Source: Acidobacteria bacterium OLB17
GTDB taxonomy: Bacteria > Acidobacteriota > Blastocatellia > Pyrinomonadales > Pyrinomonadaceae
Assembly: GCA_001567505.1 (NCBI GenBank)
Contig: LLEU01000033.1
Span: 62,001-126,000, forward strand
Reading direction: 5' to 3'
Length of the DNA: 64,000 nt
Both the position numbers and the translations under genes were made by a program. Positions 49,366-59,803 of the stretch are shown in pieces. The notes beneath the pieces were generated by a model. It was not told the origin of the DNA. It saw only the letters and a list, made by a program, of their open reading frames with translations, and made no database searches. Numbering within the stretch: position 1 is the stretch's first letter; each line of letters opens with the position of its first letter.

Positions 49366-49560
49366 CTTTCTAAAACGGCTCCAAGAACAATGACAGTTTT
49401 TGAGCATAACGCATGACGGCGGAATTGGACAATGCTTTTCGGACGTGTTCGCACGCGGCAAGCGGCGCGTGGTAACCTGTTTGACAGTACTGCTTTTGCA
49501 GGTTAATTTCCCATTTACCGCCCAATTTCGCAGTTTTTTGCCCGTGATCTGGCGGCCCGC

Positions 49561-51546
49561 ATGAGCGACAAGATGAAGAAAGCGGAACTCGAAAGCTCCA
49601 ATTTTTGGTTTCTGCGGCGTCCGGCCCAATTTTTGGCGGACGTGTTCGTGCTCTGTGCTGCCTTCTTCATCGCATATCTGCCCGCGATCAATATGCGGCT
49701 CGGCGAATTCTATGTCGATACCGCACTGCGTCAGCTTCCGCTTGTCGTGCTGGTTCAGCTCTCGTCGCTTTTCCTTGTCGGAGCCTATTCGCTCATCTGG
49801 CGTTACGTAAGCATCGAGGACATCAAGGTTTTCATAAAAGCGGCCGCGATCTCGCTCATCTTCCTGCTTCTGCTCAGGTTCTTATTGAGTTTTGCCGATT
49901 TCGACCTTTGGCAGATACCGGTCTCGGTCATCCTGATCGATTCGATGATCGGTTTCGGTGGTTTGTTGGCTCTAAGGATCCTTCGCCGCTTCTTTTATGA
50001 GCTTAACGAGAAGAATCACCTGACCGCCGGCCGCAAGCGCGGAAAGCGAAAGCCGACACTCGTCGTCGGCGCCGGGCGAATGGGCGCAACGCTCGTCAAA
50101 GAGATACAGGGCCGTGCGGATTCCGACTTCGACGTTCGCGGTTTTGTTGACGACGACGCACGCAAGGTCGGCGGCAGCGTCAATCGCGTAAAGGTGATCG
50201 GCGGCACCGATATGCTGGCGAAGCTCGTGCATGAACTCGACATCCAGCAGGTCGTGCTTGCGATCGACCACGCGAACGGCAAGGACATCCGCCGTATAAT
50301 GAACATCTGCTCGTCGATCCCCGTAAAGGCACAGATAATCCCGAGCCTTGATGAGATCGCACACGGACGCGTGAACGTGACGCGCCTTCGCGACGTCGAG
50401 ATCGAGGACCTTCTCGGCCGCGAACCCGTCGAGCTTGACGACAAGAATCTCAACGACCTGCTTTCGGGCCGCACCGTGATGGTCACGGGCGCCGGCGGCT
50501 CGATCGGCTCGGAACTCGTTCGGCAGATCAGCAACTATCACCCGAAGAAGGTGCTGCTCGTAGAGCGTTCGGAATATATGCTCTTTGAGATCGACCGCGA
50601 GATCGAAAAGGCCTTCGACGATCTTGAATTCGTTCCGCTCATTGCCGATATTTCCGACGAACCGCGAATGCGTGAGATCTTCGAGGCGTACGGTCCGGAG
50701 GTCATCTTTCACGCGGCGGCACATAAGCACGTGCCGCTGATGGAGCAGAATCCGATCGAGGCGATCAAGAACAACGTGATTGCGACGCGGCTCGTTGGTT
50801 CGCTCGCGGGCGAGTTCGGGGCGAAGGCTTTTGTGATGATCTCGACGGACAAGGCCGTGAACCCGACATCCGTGATGGGGGCTTCCAAACGCATCGCGGA
50901 GATCGTCATACAGGATCTCAATCAGGCGTACGCGACGAAATTCGTCGCCGTTAGATTCGGGAACGTCCTCGGCTCGGCGGGCTCGGTCGTGCCGATCTTC
51001 CGCGAACAGATCGAGAAGGGCGAGCCGATCACGGTAACGCATCCCGAAATGACGCGTTATTTTATGACGATCCCCGAGGCGTCGCAGCTTGTGCTTCAGG
51101 CCGGCGCGCTCGCGGTTGACGGCGGCGAGATCTTCATCCTCGATATGGGCCGGCCGGTCAAGATACTAGACCTCGCCGAAGATATGATCCGGCTTTCGGG
51201 CCTCGTGCCGTACGAGGATATCGACATTCGTTTTACGGGCATCCGCGACGGTGAAAAACTCTTCGAGGAACTTGAGATCACGGGCGAGAATCTCCTCAAG
51301 ACACGGCATCCGAAGATCTTCATCGGCAAGATCGCGGAATTCTCCCGTATGCAGGTGGCAAATATCGTTGATGAGTTCACGGCCGCCGTGGCTGCGAATG
51401 ACGGAGCGCGCGTCCGCACCGCATTTAACGAGTTCCTCCCCGAGGCGACCGTCCGGCAGGCCGTTCCTCCGACGGCAAAAGATACGTCCGAGGCAGGCGA
51501 ACTTGGCACCAAGGCCGAATTGAAACTCACAGAAAAGCTTACTTAA
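49561..51546 (+). CDS. Membrane nucleoside-diphosphate-sugar 4,6-dehydratase/epimerase (CapD/WbpM-like)
   Basis: 661 residues, the full membrane type. Four N-terminal transmembrane helices (about 25-150), a first NAD-binding domain ([15 protein letters not shown]) and the catalytic SDR domain with [31 protein letters not shown] and the [20 protein letters not shown] active site. Likely converts UDP-GlcNAc to a keto sugar for surface glycans. A TTGACA -35-like sequence at 49481-49486 lies upstream with only a weak -10. Followed by galE after 14 bp. Confidence 0.93.
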   Translation: MSDKMKKAELESSNFWFLRRPAQFLADVFVLCAAFFIAYLPAINMRLGEFYVDTALRQLPLVVLVQLSSLFLVGAYSLIWRYVSIEDIKVFIKAAAISLIFLLLLRFLLSFADFDLWQIPVSVILIDSMIGFGGLLALRILRRFFYELNEKNHLTAGRKRGKRKPTLVVGAGRMGATLVKEIQGRADSDFDVRGFVDDDARKVGGSVNRVKVIGGTDMLAKLVHELDIQQVVLAIDHANGKDIRRIMNICSSIPVKAQIIPSLDEIAHGRVNVTRLRDVEIEDLLGREPVELDDKNLNDLLSGRTVMVTGAGGSIGSELVRQISNYHPKKVLLVERSEYMLFEIDREIEKAFDDLEFVPLIADISDEPRMREIFEAYGPEVIFHAAAHKHVPLMEQNPIEAIKNNVIATRLVGSLAGEFGAKAFVMISTDKAVNPTSVMGASKRIAEIVIQDLNQAYATKFVAVRFGNVLGSAGSVVPIFREQIEKGEPITVTHPEMTRYFMTIPEASQLVLQAGALAVDGGEIFILDMGRPVKILDLAEDMIRLSGLVPYEDIDIRFTGIRDGEKLFEELEITGENLLKTRHPKIFIGKIAEFSRMQVANIVDEFTAAVAANDGARVRTAFNEFLPEATVRQAVPPTAKDTSEAGELGTKAELKLTEKLT

Positions 51547-51560
51547 AAAAGACCGCGAAA

Positions 51561-52522
51561 ATGGCAATTCTTATCACCGGCGGAGCCGGCTACATCGGCA
51601 GCGTGACCGTTGAACTCCTCGAGGCCGAAGGCCTCACGCCCGTCGTTGTCGATAATCTTAGCCGCGGGTACCGCGAAGCCGTCCCCGATCACGTGCCGTT
51701 CTATCTCGGCAACATTGGCGACCGCGCGTTGATCCGCCGCATACTCGATGAGCAGCCGATCACCGCCTGTATGCACTTTTCCGCGTTCGCATACGTCGGC
51801 GAATCTGTCGAGAGGCCGCAGGATTATTTCCAGAACAATTTCGTCGAGACGTCCGCCCTCGTCGATGAGCTGATCGCGGCCGACGTGAAGCAGTTCGTCT
51901 TTTCTTCGACGTGCGCGACATACGGCGAACCGCGCACCGTTCCGATCGACGAGAACCACGAGCAGCACCCGACGAATCCTTACGGATGGTCAAAGCTATT
52001 CGTTGAGCGGATGTTGTCGGCCTACGACGCGGCCTACGGCCTGCGGTTCGTCGCCCTTCGATATTTCAACGCCGCCGGCGCCACCAAGGCCTGCCGCGAA
52101 CGGCACGACCCCGAAACTCACCTCATCCCGCTTGCTCTGAAAGCCGCCGCCGGCGAGATACCCGAACTTCTCCTTTTCGGCGATGATTACCCGACGCCGG
52201 ACGGCACCGCCATCCGCGATTACATTCACGTCAGCGACCTCGCAAGGGCGCACATCCTCGCGTTTCGCATCTTGAAAAAGGCGGCGAAAGCGAATTCATA
52301 AACCTCGGCAACGGCGACGGATACTCGGTACGCGAGGTCATCGACACGGTCTCGCGCGTCGTCGGTAAGGACGTTCCCGTGCGCGTTGCTCCACGCCGTG
52401 CGGGCGACCCTTCGCAGCTCATCGCCGATGCCGCCAAGGCAAAGCGCGTCCTCGGCTGGCAGCCGGAATTCCCCGGCCTCGAATCCATCATCCGCTCAGC
52501 CTGGGAACTCAGCCGTCAATGA
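51561..52522 (+). CDS. galE: UDP-glucose 4-epimerase (frameshifted)
   Basis: About 321 residues read across a break near 52267. N-terminal [14 protein letters not shown] binds [13 protein letters not shown] and the catalytic [14 protein letters not shown] tyrosine/lysine pair are intact, as is [10 protein letters not shown]. At TTTCGCATCTTG one base is missing; restored, the frame gives [25 protein letters not shown] and ends at 52522 with the usual [18 protein letters not shown]. Interconverts UDP-glucose and UDP-galactose. Cotranscribed with the capD-like gene. Confidence 0.92.
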
Positions 52523-52592
52523 ATCCATAACCCAACCCGTCGGCAGGATGAACTGTCAGAACCGCCTGCGTAAGCGGGCGGCCGGCTGCCGA

Positions 52593-52692
52593 TCTTTGCG
52601 TACTTTGCGGATGCTTTGCGTTCTTTGCGTTTTCTCCTGCAAGGCTAAACGCGAAGTCCGCAAAGGAAGCCCACGCAAAGTCCGCAAAGAAA
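52593..52692. repeat. Inverted iteron array (CTTTGCG / CGCAAAG)
   Basis: Four near copies of CTTTGCG on the left (52593-52630) are answered by copies of CGCAAAG / TCCGCAAAG on the right (52650-52692). The array can fold back on itself. It resembles the array at 824-960 in design but not in sequence. Confidence 0.7.
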
Positions 52693-52761
52693 GAACTTGT
52701 TGCTCGAACTTAGCACGCGGAACTCCTGTCAGTACGGCCTGAGTGGACCGCCAGTTTTTTT

Positions 52762-52779
52762 ATCACAGAGATCACAGAG
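52762..52779. repeat. Tandem ATCACAGAG x2
   Basis: Two perfect adjacent copies of the 9-bp unit ATCACAGAG, preceded by a T8 run. Function unknown. Confidence 0.5.
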
Positions 52780-52838
52780 GCCGCAGAACCTCAAGAGCGA
52801 GCAAAAGATCTGTCAGCCGAGCAGATCACCCACCAAAT

Positions 52839-52863
52839 AACTATTAACTACTAATTAATAGTT
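52839..52863. repeat. AT-rich dyad AACTATTAA-n7-TTAATAGTT
   Basis: Perfect 9-bp arms with a 7-bp centre, followed by TTAATAATTAG. Similar in base composition to the repeat at 6001-6090. It may be an extragenic palindrome or a regulatory site. Confidence 0.5.
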
Positions 52864-53003
52864 AATAATTAGCCTCGGTATTTTCGAAGCCCCTCGTTTG
52901 GTTGTAGATTGCGAATTGTCCGCTGACTCGATTTGAACAATGCGTTCTTGCCACGTGCTTCGCTTCTTGCACCGCCTTTCGTGCGTTTTGCTATCATACT
53001 TGT

Positions 53004-54206
53004 ATGCCTGAGCCGACGCCGACACGTCAACGCATCTCTCGAAAAGCTGCATCATTTACCGAATCCGTGATCCGTGAGATCACCCGCGAGGCGTTGAAAT
53101 ACGGCGCGGTGAACCTCGGCCAGGGCTTCCCCGATTGGGAAACGCCTAAGGACATCAAGCAGGCGGCGATCGACGCCATCCTTGCCGACCACAATCAATA
53201 CGCCGTCACTTGGGGCGTCAAAGAATTTCGCGAGGCCATTGCGAAGAAAACGATGTCGTATCTTGGGCTCGACATCGACCCCGAAAGCGAGATCACCGTT
53301 ACGTGCGGCTCGACCGAAGGGATGATCGCGGCGATGATGGCGACGGTCGATGCGGGCGATGAGGTCGTAGTCTTCGAACCGTTCTATGAGAACTACGCGC
53401 CGGACGCGATCCTATCGGACGCAACGCCGCTTTACGTTCCGCTTTACCGCACCGAGAACGGCTTCGTTTTCGATAAGGAACAGCTTGCCGCGGCCTTCAA
53501 TTCGCGTACGCGGGCAATGATCCTCTGCCATCCGAATAACCCGACGGGAAAGGTCTTCACGCGCGACGAGCTCGAATTCATCGCCGACCTATGCCGCGAG
53601 CACAACGTCTATTGCTTCACGGACGAGATCTACGAGCACATCATCTACGGCGTCGATGAGAACGATCCGACGACGCACACATCGATCGCGACGCTGCCGG
53701 GAATGCGTGAACGCACCGTCATCGTGAATTCGCTTTCGAAAACCTACTCGGTCACGGGTTGGCGCGTCGGCTACTGCATCGCTCCTGCGGATCTTACGTC
53801 GGCGATACGCAAGGTGCACGATTTCCTGACCGTCGGGGCCGCGAATCCGCTGCAGCGCGCCGGTGCATACGCGCTTGGGCTGCCTGCGGAATATTACACC
53901 TCGCTTCAAAAGGAATATCGCCGCAAACGCGACATTCTCGTCCCGGCGCTCAAAGACGCGGGTTTTAAATGCGCCTATCCCGAAGGCGCTTATTACGTGA
54001 TGGCCGATATCTCGAATTTTGGGTTCAAGAATGATGTAGAGTTCATCGGGCACCTTGTCCGCGAAATAGGTGTTGCGGCCGTGCCCGGTTCGTCCTTTTA
54101 CAGCGACGGATCAAAAGGCTCGCAGCTTGTCCGATTCTGCTTCTGCAAAAAGGACGAAACCCTCGACGCCGCCGTCGAACGGCTCGCGAAATTGCGAATA
54201 GGATAA
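53004..54206 (+). CDS. Pyridoxal-phosphate aminotransferase, class I/II
   Basis: 400 residues. Fold-type I aminotransferase: LGQGFPDWETP, ITVTCGSTEGMIAAMMA, the AILCHPNNPTGKVF segment that binds PLP, DEIYEHIIYG and the Schiff-base lysine in VNSLSKTYSVTGWRVGY. The final FCFCKKDETLDAAVERL is the conserved arginine/C-terminal box region. Best fits the kynurenine/methionine/aspartate aminotransferase subgroup; the amino-acid preference cannot be read from sequence. Start ATG 53004. Monocistronic. Confidence 0.92.
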   Translation: MPEPTPTRQRISRKAASFTESVIREITREALKYGAVNLGQGFPDWETPKDIKQAAIDAILADHNQYAVTWGVKEFREAIAKKTMSYLGLDIDPESEITVTCGSTEGMIAAMMATVDAGDEVVVFEPFYENYAPDAILSDATPLYVPLYRTENGFVFDKEQLAAAFNSRTRAMILCHPNNPTGKVFTRDELEFIADLCREHNVYCFTDEIYEHIIYGVDENDPTTHTSIATLPGMRERTVIVNSLSKTYSVTGWRVGYCIAPADLTSAIRKVHDFLTVGAANPLQRAGAYALGLPAEYYTSLQKEYRRKRDILVPALKDAGFKCAYPEGAYYVMADISNFGFKNDVEFIGHLVREIGVAAVPGSSFYSDGSKGSQLVRFCFCKKDETLDAAVERLAKLRIG

Positions 54207-54315
54207 GACCTGTCCTCAGCGCCTTTCCGGTCCTGCCCCGTAAACGATCGGCTTCTATCTGATGTCGTTTTTGTAATAAACCAATCTCGTTTGTCCAGAT
54301 GCTATTAGAAAAAGC

Positions 54316-54344
54316 TTGACAAAGCTGTTGGGGGGGCATACTCT
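54316..54344 (+). promoter_or_regulatory. Candidate promoter for the secreted-protein pair
   Basis: TTGACA (54316-54321) is a perfect -35. The -10 is poor: CATACT (54337-54342, 15 bp spacing) or TACTCT (54339-54344, 17 bp). A GGAG ribosome site at 54417-54420 precedes ATG 54426. Confidence 0.4.
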
Positions 54345-54425
54345 GGAAATCGGAACTCTTATTCACTCAATTCCTCCCATGCTTTTGTCCTGACAGGGAC
54401 TTTTCTCATTTAGCATGGAGGCGAA

Positions 54426-57302
54426 ATGGTACGACAAAAACTCACCCTCACTCGGCGGCAATATCTACTCGCAGGATTGATCTTTTCAACAGTTTTGATT
54501 CTTTGTGCTTTTGCGACAGATTTCGTAGGGGCCGCATCTTCAACTGCCACAATCACCTCGACATTGGAAAAAACCCGATCTGGCGGTGATCCCGCGTTGG
54601 AGCCGAGTCCCACGCCAACTCCGGAAGTTCTCCACAAACTCGTCGGATCATACTACCTAACAAACGAAAATATAAAAATATAGATGCGAAGTTGCTTTTG
54701 AATAACAAAGGAAACGAACCGCTTGAAGTGCGGCCGACCCTATTCAACAATAATGGCCTTGAGTTTACCCCTAATCCTGTTGTTGTCGCACCGCAGTCCT
54801 TCCGATTAATTAACCTAAACGATTGGGCCACCCTAGCAGGCGACAGTTTTAAGGCAGGAAATATTAGGCTTCTCCATTTTGGGAAGGATCTTGTCTTGGG
54901 CGCACAAATATACTTAACGGATCATGCCCGAAGCCTCACATACGAAGAGAAGTTGGCAGAGCTTGGCAAGTTTGACTCTCGCGTACAGGAAGCAGTTTGG
55001 TGGATGCCGTCGAGAGACGCAGAAGTTCGAGTTGTGCTGACCAATACGTCCGATGAGCCGCTCTCCCTAGTCGGAAGGCTGGGAAGGAAGCCTGACATTG
55101 TCAGTAACGAGGGTTTTCTACAGCTTGCGCCGCACGCAACGAGGATCATCGACTTTCAGAATGACTTTCCGGGAAGTGCTCCTTTTCTAAATTCCGAAGT
55201 TATTTCACTATCAATAGAGCATTCAGGGCCTAGCGATGCTCTAATGGCACGAGCTTTAGTTTACGAAAGGGCAAAAGGCTATTCTAATGCGGTGCAGTTT
55301 ACGAATCCGATCCGAGGCAGATCGAGCGAGTATCAAGGCGTTGGCTTCCAGATAGAAGATATCCTGGGATCGCCGATGAGGCCTGTTATAGTTGCAAAAA
55401 AATGTTGGTCCCGGAACAGCGATAGTTTCGATGCGAGTTCCCTACACTCGAGTAGACGGTACTCGCGGTAATATCGTCTTGACCCCGGAGCAGCTTGGTC
55501 CCGGTGAAATGCGTTTGCTGAACGTTCAAAGGATCATTCAACGGTCGCATCAGGAGCAGATCGCGGTTGCAAGTCTTGAGGTTACATACGACACCGCGGC
55601 GGGCAGTGTTCTTGTGAACGCGCATTCCATCAGCAATGACCATGATCAGGTCTTCCGAGTGCCGATGTGGGATCCTTTAGCTCAACGCAGCCCGACCGGC
55701 GGATATCCATGGCGGCTCGAAGGCACCTCTATCACGAAAACATACATCAAAAACATTACAGACACCGAAGAGGACTATGTAGCCTTTCTCGTGTGGCAAA
55801 CTGGTGGAATGTATATGTTGGGCCGAAAGAGCATTGCTCCTCACGAGACGGTAAACATTGACGTAAAGCGCCTCCGCGACGAGCAGGTTCCCGATGAGAA
55901 CGGACAAACGATCCCGCTAAACATTTCTAGTGGACAGTTGCAGTGGACCTTACTGCGAAAGGACTCCTTCCCCGATGAGGATGCGCGGGCGAATCTCTCG
56001 CTATTGGGGCGGTCGGAACAAGTAGATATCGCGAACGGCATAGCAACAAACTATTCCTGTCAGAACTGCTGCGTTGGAGACCACGTTGGAGGATATGTAT
56101 CGCCAAGTACGCTCGAGATAGAATACGGACAATCCGCGAGCTTTCAAGCGTACGAAATGGCAGAAACGTGCTACGGCTTTCCGTATGTTTACCCGACCGG
56201 AGCAAGCTGGACCAGTTCAAATGCCGGAATGGGGCAGGTAAGCGGCGGGTCGATCACTCCGCAAGCCGCAGGGCAAACAAATATCTCCGCTTCCTGGCAA
56301 ACCCAAAATTCGTTTGTAGAGCCGTGTCCGCCCGGAGGCGGCGGGCCAATGTTTTCTTTCAATGCAATAGCGGCTATCTGCAGCAGTTCTCGCTTAGGCG
56401 GACCGAGAATAGACGAAGAACAGTTCACGGAAACGGCACCGAGTAACGCTCTGCTCATCCCGGAGTGCGGCGAGTGTCAAACCCATATGTTTACAACCTC
56501 CCCGCCAGCCGCAACGCTAACAGTCAAACCAAAGGTGCGGATAACTAGCCCTAGCAGCGTGAATGACGGACAGAGTAATATTACTTTTTCAGCATCGGTC
56601 GAGGGTGGAACGCCTACTTCCTACCAATGGACCGCAGAATGGCCGAGCGGAGCCGGGAATAGTCCCGGTGTGACTTTTGGGTCGCCAACTGCCGGCTCCA
56701 CAAGTGCGAATGCTCATTGGTTCGCAAGTCCGAACAACGCCTGTTCGGCTTCGAGAAACAGCACCTACAAGGTAAAGGTCACCGTAACAGTTAGCGGGCA
56801 GTCAGCGGATAATGAGAAAGACTATACCGTAAAGGTACCTTGGGATCCTGCGGGAGTCACTACAGCCACACCAACGATAACCGGCGGTCCAGTTATCGGA
56901 TTCGACAGGACGAGCGGGGTGTGGCGCGTGACAAGTATCGGGACGCTCGCATACGTTTCGAATGTGTCAAAGACAATCAACGTTCCGAATTCCAGCCAGT
57001 TTTATTCGAAAACGGATGTTCACGAGAGTAAGCATGTTCAGCAGTGGGATGTCACCGGGTTGAGGGGGCAGTATTACGATCCGGCCACATTCTACGCCCG
57101 AATTCGCAATTTTACGGCGCCTACTTCGCAAGCATTAATACAAATGCTTGAAGCCGAGCTGAGTACGTTCTTAAGAGAGGCTAGACGGTCTGCCGATCGC
57201 AAGTGCAACCAAGCTGAGATCGAGGCTTTTGGGGTTTCGGATCCTCTTAGCCCTCAATACATTTATCAAATATGCGGCCGTACCACCTTTCCCAATTGTT
57301 GA
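54426..57302 (+). CDS. Large secreted protein with Ig-like domains and C-terminal HExxH (two frameshifts)
   Basis: About 958 residues if two homopolymer errors (A5 at 54674-54678, A7 at 55396-55402) are repaired. The signal anchor lies in residues 12-37, followed by a Pro/Ser-rich linker. The first half is beta-rich with NEPLEVRPTLFNN-type strands, next comes a CxxCC knot (YSCQNCCVGDHVGG), then BIG2-like and PKD-like domains (ISPSSVNDGQSNITFSASVEGGTP). Near the end, DVHESKHVQQWDV carries HExxH (57021-57035). Function unknown; a surface or secreted metalloprotein is plausible. GC is clearly lower than in adjacent genes. Confidence 0.68.
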
Positions 57303-57320
57303 TAACACGAGGCTACCGAG

Positions 57321-58145
57321 ATGGGTAAAATTTTATATTTTGTTGTATTCGCACTTGCCGTGTTCGCCGGTGGAACGTTTCGGCTCGGAGGATGGGGGGC
57401 AACAAACGGCTCGACTGAAAAGGTTGATCCGAGCGGAAAGGTGGTTGCATACTCATCTACCGCAACTTTTGCGAATGACGCCAGTCCCTTTTATGCGATT
57501 GCAAAGAGCGAGGAACAATCGATCTACAAATACATCTCGAATAGTGACTACGTGGTCACCGCGAAGCTCATAAAGACCGATGTCATAGGCAAGGTGCACA
57601 AGAAGGCAGAACTTGACCTTAGCGACTATGTTGCCGCGTGGATCTATACATTCAAGGTGGAAAAGCTCTTGTTTACGCGAGAAAATTCTTCGGATACAAC
57701 TCTCGCGGATAGGCAACTAGAGACATTTAAAATGATCGCCAGAAATGGGGACATTCGCGAAATGTATGATGACGGAGACAAGTTCTTGTTTTTCCTGAAG
57801 AAAATACCTGCGGATGATCCGGAGTTTGGCGGTCTCGAAATAGATAAGGGTCAGACATATTACCGTGTATATCGCGGGGCGCAGGGAGAGTCTATATTTC
57901 CTGGGCCGGGCGATCCTATGCACGGAAAGAACGCAGTTGGACGTATTGACGTCTCGAACGCAAACTGGGCCGTATTGATCGAACAAATAAAGACGCTATG
58001 CCAGGCTCTGAGTGCAGGCAGCAAGGAGACGGTGTTGATCAACCTGCGCAAGCTGGCAGATTCGACCAACGACGACGTTGTCAAGGAAAATGCATTGTTT
58101 GCGATCCAAGACTTGCAGAAGCGGACTAATTCCCCTGCTCCTTGA
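57321..58145 (+). CDS. Exported hypothetical protein, 274 residues
   Basis: Signal peptide (ILYFVVFALAVFAGGTF) followed by a Ser/Thr-rich linker and an alpha/beta domain with VVTAKLIKTDVIGKVHKKAEL and WIYTFKVEKLLFT. No known family recognised. It starts 18 bp after the large secreted protein gene and has the same low GC, so the two are likely one operon and one transferred unit. The last 20 bp overlap the convergent lipoprotein gene. Confidence 0.65.
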   Translation: MGKILYFVVFALAVFAGGTFRLGGWGATNGSTEKVDPSGKVVAYSSTATFANDASPFYAIAKSEEQSIYKYISNSDYVVTAKLIKTDVIGKVHKKAELDLSDYVAAWIYTFKVEKLLFTRENSSDTTLADRQLETFKMIARNGDIREMYDDGDKFLFFLKKIPADDPEFGGLEIDKGQTYYRVYRGAQGESIFPGPGDPMHGKNAVGRIDVSNANWAVLIEQIKTLCQALSAGSKETVLINLRKLADSTNDDVVKENALFAIQDLQKRTNSPAP

Positions 58146-58737
58146 TCGCCACCTCTTTGGCGAGTTCGTTAGCGCGATGGCTGTAGTCGCGGGCGCGTTC
58201 CATCGTGTCGAGATATTTGTCGCTTAGTTCCTTAAAATCCACCTTTACCTTGTCGCGTTTCGCCGTGTCTTTCGGGTCGAAATTCTCTTTGAGGATCTTT
58301 GCGGCCTGCCGATAGAATTCGAACGCTTCGCCCTCTAATTTCAGGCTCTGTTCCTTTAGCCGCAGGTACTCGCGATAATCCTCGTTTATCGCCATTTCCT
58401 GCGCTTTCTGGATCTTGTCGATGGCGTCGTTCGCGCAGCTTGAGCCGTCGTTGATGATCTGTTCGACCTCGCGTGCGATACGTTTTGCGGCCTCGGTATC
58501 GTTCGCCTCCATCGCCTTTTTGATCTCGAGGCGTTTCCCTTCGTTCTGGTCGTAAAGGATCTTTATCTTGGTAAGGTCCTGGTTTGCCTGCGCGACGAGT
58601 TCGGCGGCCTGGGCAGTTTGGTCGGCCGGGCCGAAGATCCCCGGCCCCGAGGAATTCGAAGAGCTCTTGCAGGACGCGGCAATTCCCGCCGCCGAGATGG
58701 CCGCAAAGAGCAATGCCGTTCTGAACATCCTTTGCAT
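58126..58737 (-). CDS. Coiled-coil lipoprotein of the polyamine cluster
   Basis: 203 residues. Signal peptide with lipobox GIAASC (Cys23) followed by a Ser-rich spacer, then a long helical, Lys/Glu-rich domain with heptad character (residues 45-190). Predicted to sit as a periplasmic or outer-membrane lipoprotein. No known family. The start codon directly abuts the stop of the membrane gene upstream, so it is translated as the last gene of the seven-gene minus-strand run. Confidence 0.75.
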   Translation of the reverse strand: MQRMFRTALLFAAISAAGIAASCKSSSNSSGPGIFGPADQTAQAAELVAQANQDLTKIKILYDQNEGKRLEIKKAMEANDTEAAKRIAREVEQIINDGSSCANDAIDKIQKAQEMAINEDYREYLRLKEQSLKLEGEAFEFYRQAAKILKENFDPKDTAKRDKVKVDFKELSDKYLDTMERARDYSHRANELAKEVAIKEQGN

Positions 58738-59793
58738 CTAAAAGAGCCTGAAATCCGGGTTATTCTTCCTACGCCAGATGAATCCGTCGAGCACGTAATG
58801 CGTCAATTGCGGCACGGCAAGCAGCGGCACCACAACGGTGCGAATGTTGCGCGTCCAGTCCCAATCGGAGCCGAAAAGCCACTGCTTCTCGTGCCAGACG
58901 CCGCGATGCCAGAACAATTCTTCGATATACGCGATCGCCCAGAGCGTTGCAAGGAAAAAGATCCAGTTCGACGAGAGCGTTCGATAAAGGCGGCCGCTCG
59001 TTTCGCGACGGAACCGCGCATAGAAGTATATCAACGCGAAGTAAGGCACGCCGTGAATGACGACGTTCGTCACCGTGAACGCATAATCCGAGTTGAAATA
59101 AACGATGCCGACGTACCAGCAGACGGCGGTAGTCGCGACGATGATGTCCTTGCCGATATTCAAGAAACCGTCAGCGAAATATTGATAGATCGACTTTGCG
59201 AAGTACGTCGTCAACGCCGCGACGTAAAGCACAAAAAAGATCCGTTCGAGGAACGCCGGGAACGCCTCGAAATCCCCGGGCACGAACCATTCGAAATTTC
59301 GCGGCAGATTCGTGCACCAATAGACGATCGGGTAAACGCTCGCAAGATACACCGCCGCCGCATCGATCCACCACGTAACGCGGCCCGTCTCGCCGAGCTT
59401 TCTGCGGTAGAGGTTCACCCAGCCGAATTGCTGCCGGACAAAATGAAAGACGGCGACCGCGGCAAGCACCTTCCAAAAAAGAAGCTCTCCCTCGGAATAG
59501 AGAGCAACGCCGATCGCGTAACCGCCGATCGGCACAAGCGTGTAAAGCCAGATGCGGCGTTTTACTTCCGCAATGTCAAAATAGACGCGGAACGAAGTTG
59601 ACCAAACGTGCGCAACGTCAATAAGAAGCACCGCCGAGATCCACGTCCAGTCCGGCGTTTCCGCGTTCAGGATGCCGAGCTGCCAACCGACGGCAAGCAG
59701 CAGCAAAGACGCGACCGCGCTTCCCAGAAAGACCGAAAGGTCGATCTCGCGTGAGAAGAGCCAGTATTTTGGCCTTGAAAGGGTCGCGTCCAT
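58738..59793 (-). CDS. Polytopic membrane protein with four conserved-looking histidines
   Basis: 351 residues, about eight to nine transmembrane helices. Histidines fall in or near membrane segments: LIDVAHVWST (His62), VFHFVRQQFGW (His117), VIHGVPYF (His247) and QLTHYVLDGFIWRR (His332), each with polar or aromatic neighbours. Spaced histidines of this kind occur in metal-dependent membrane oxygenases such as the beta-carotene dioxygenase Brp/Blh group, a comparison only. Overlap-like spacing (10 bp to the oxidase upstream, 0 bp to the lipoprotein downstream) puts it firmly in the cluster. Confidence 0.72.
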   Translation of the reverse strand: MDATLSRPKYWLFSREIDLSVFLGSAVASLLLLAVGWQLGILNAETPDWTWISAVLLIDVAHVWSTSFRVYFDIAEVKRRIWLYTLVPIGGYAIGVALYSEGELLFWKVLAAVAVFHFVRQQFGWVNLYRRKLGETGRVTWWIDAAAVYLASVYPIVYWCTNLPRNFEWFVPGDFEAFPAFLERIFFVLYVAALTTYFAKSIYQYFADGFLNIGKDIIVATTAVCWYVGIVYFNSDYAFTVTNVVIHGVPYFALIYFYARFRRETSGRLYRTLSSNWIFFLATLWAIAYIEELFWHRGVWHEKQWLFGSDWDWTRNIRTVVVPLLAVPQLTHYVLDGFIWRRKNNPDFRLF

Positions 59794-59803
59794 CGTGATC
59801 TCG

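Larger units (their letters stand above)
52523..53003. other. Repeat-rich intergenic region between galE and aminotransferase
   Basis: About 480 bp without a credible gene. It contains an inverted iteron array (52593-52692), two tandem ATCACAGAG copies (52762-52779) and an AT-rich dyad (52839-52863). The rest has no recognised feature; a promoter for the aminotransferase gene should lie in its right part. Confidence 0.6.

Noticed and set aside
54426..54683. A separate 85-residue secreted peptide
   Set aside because: It ends at an A5 run, and the next frame carries on the same protein without a gap, so it is the N-terminus of the large secreted protein.
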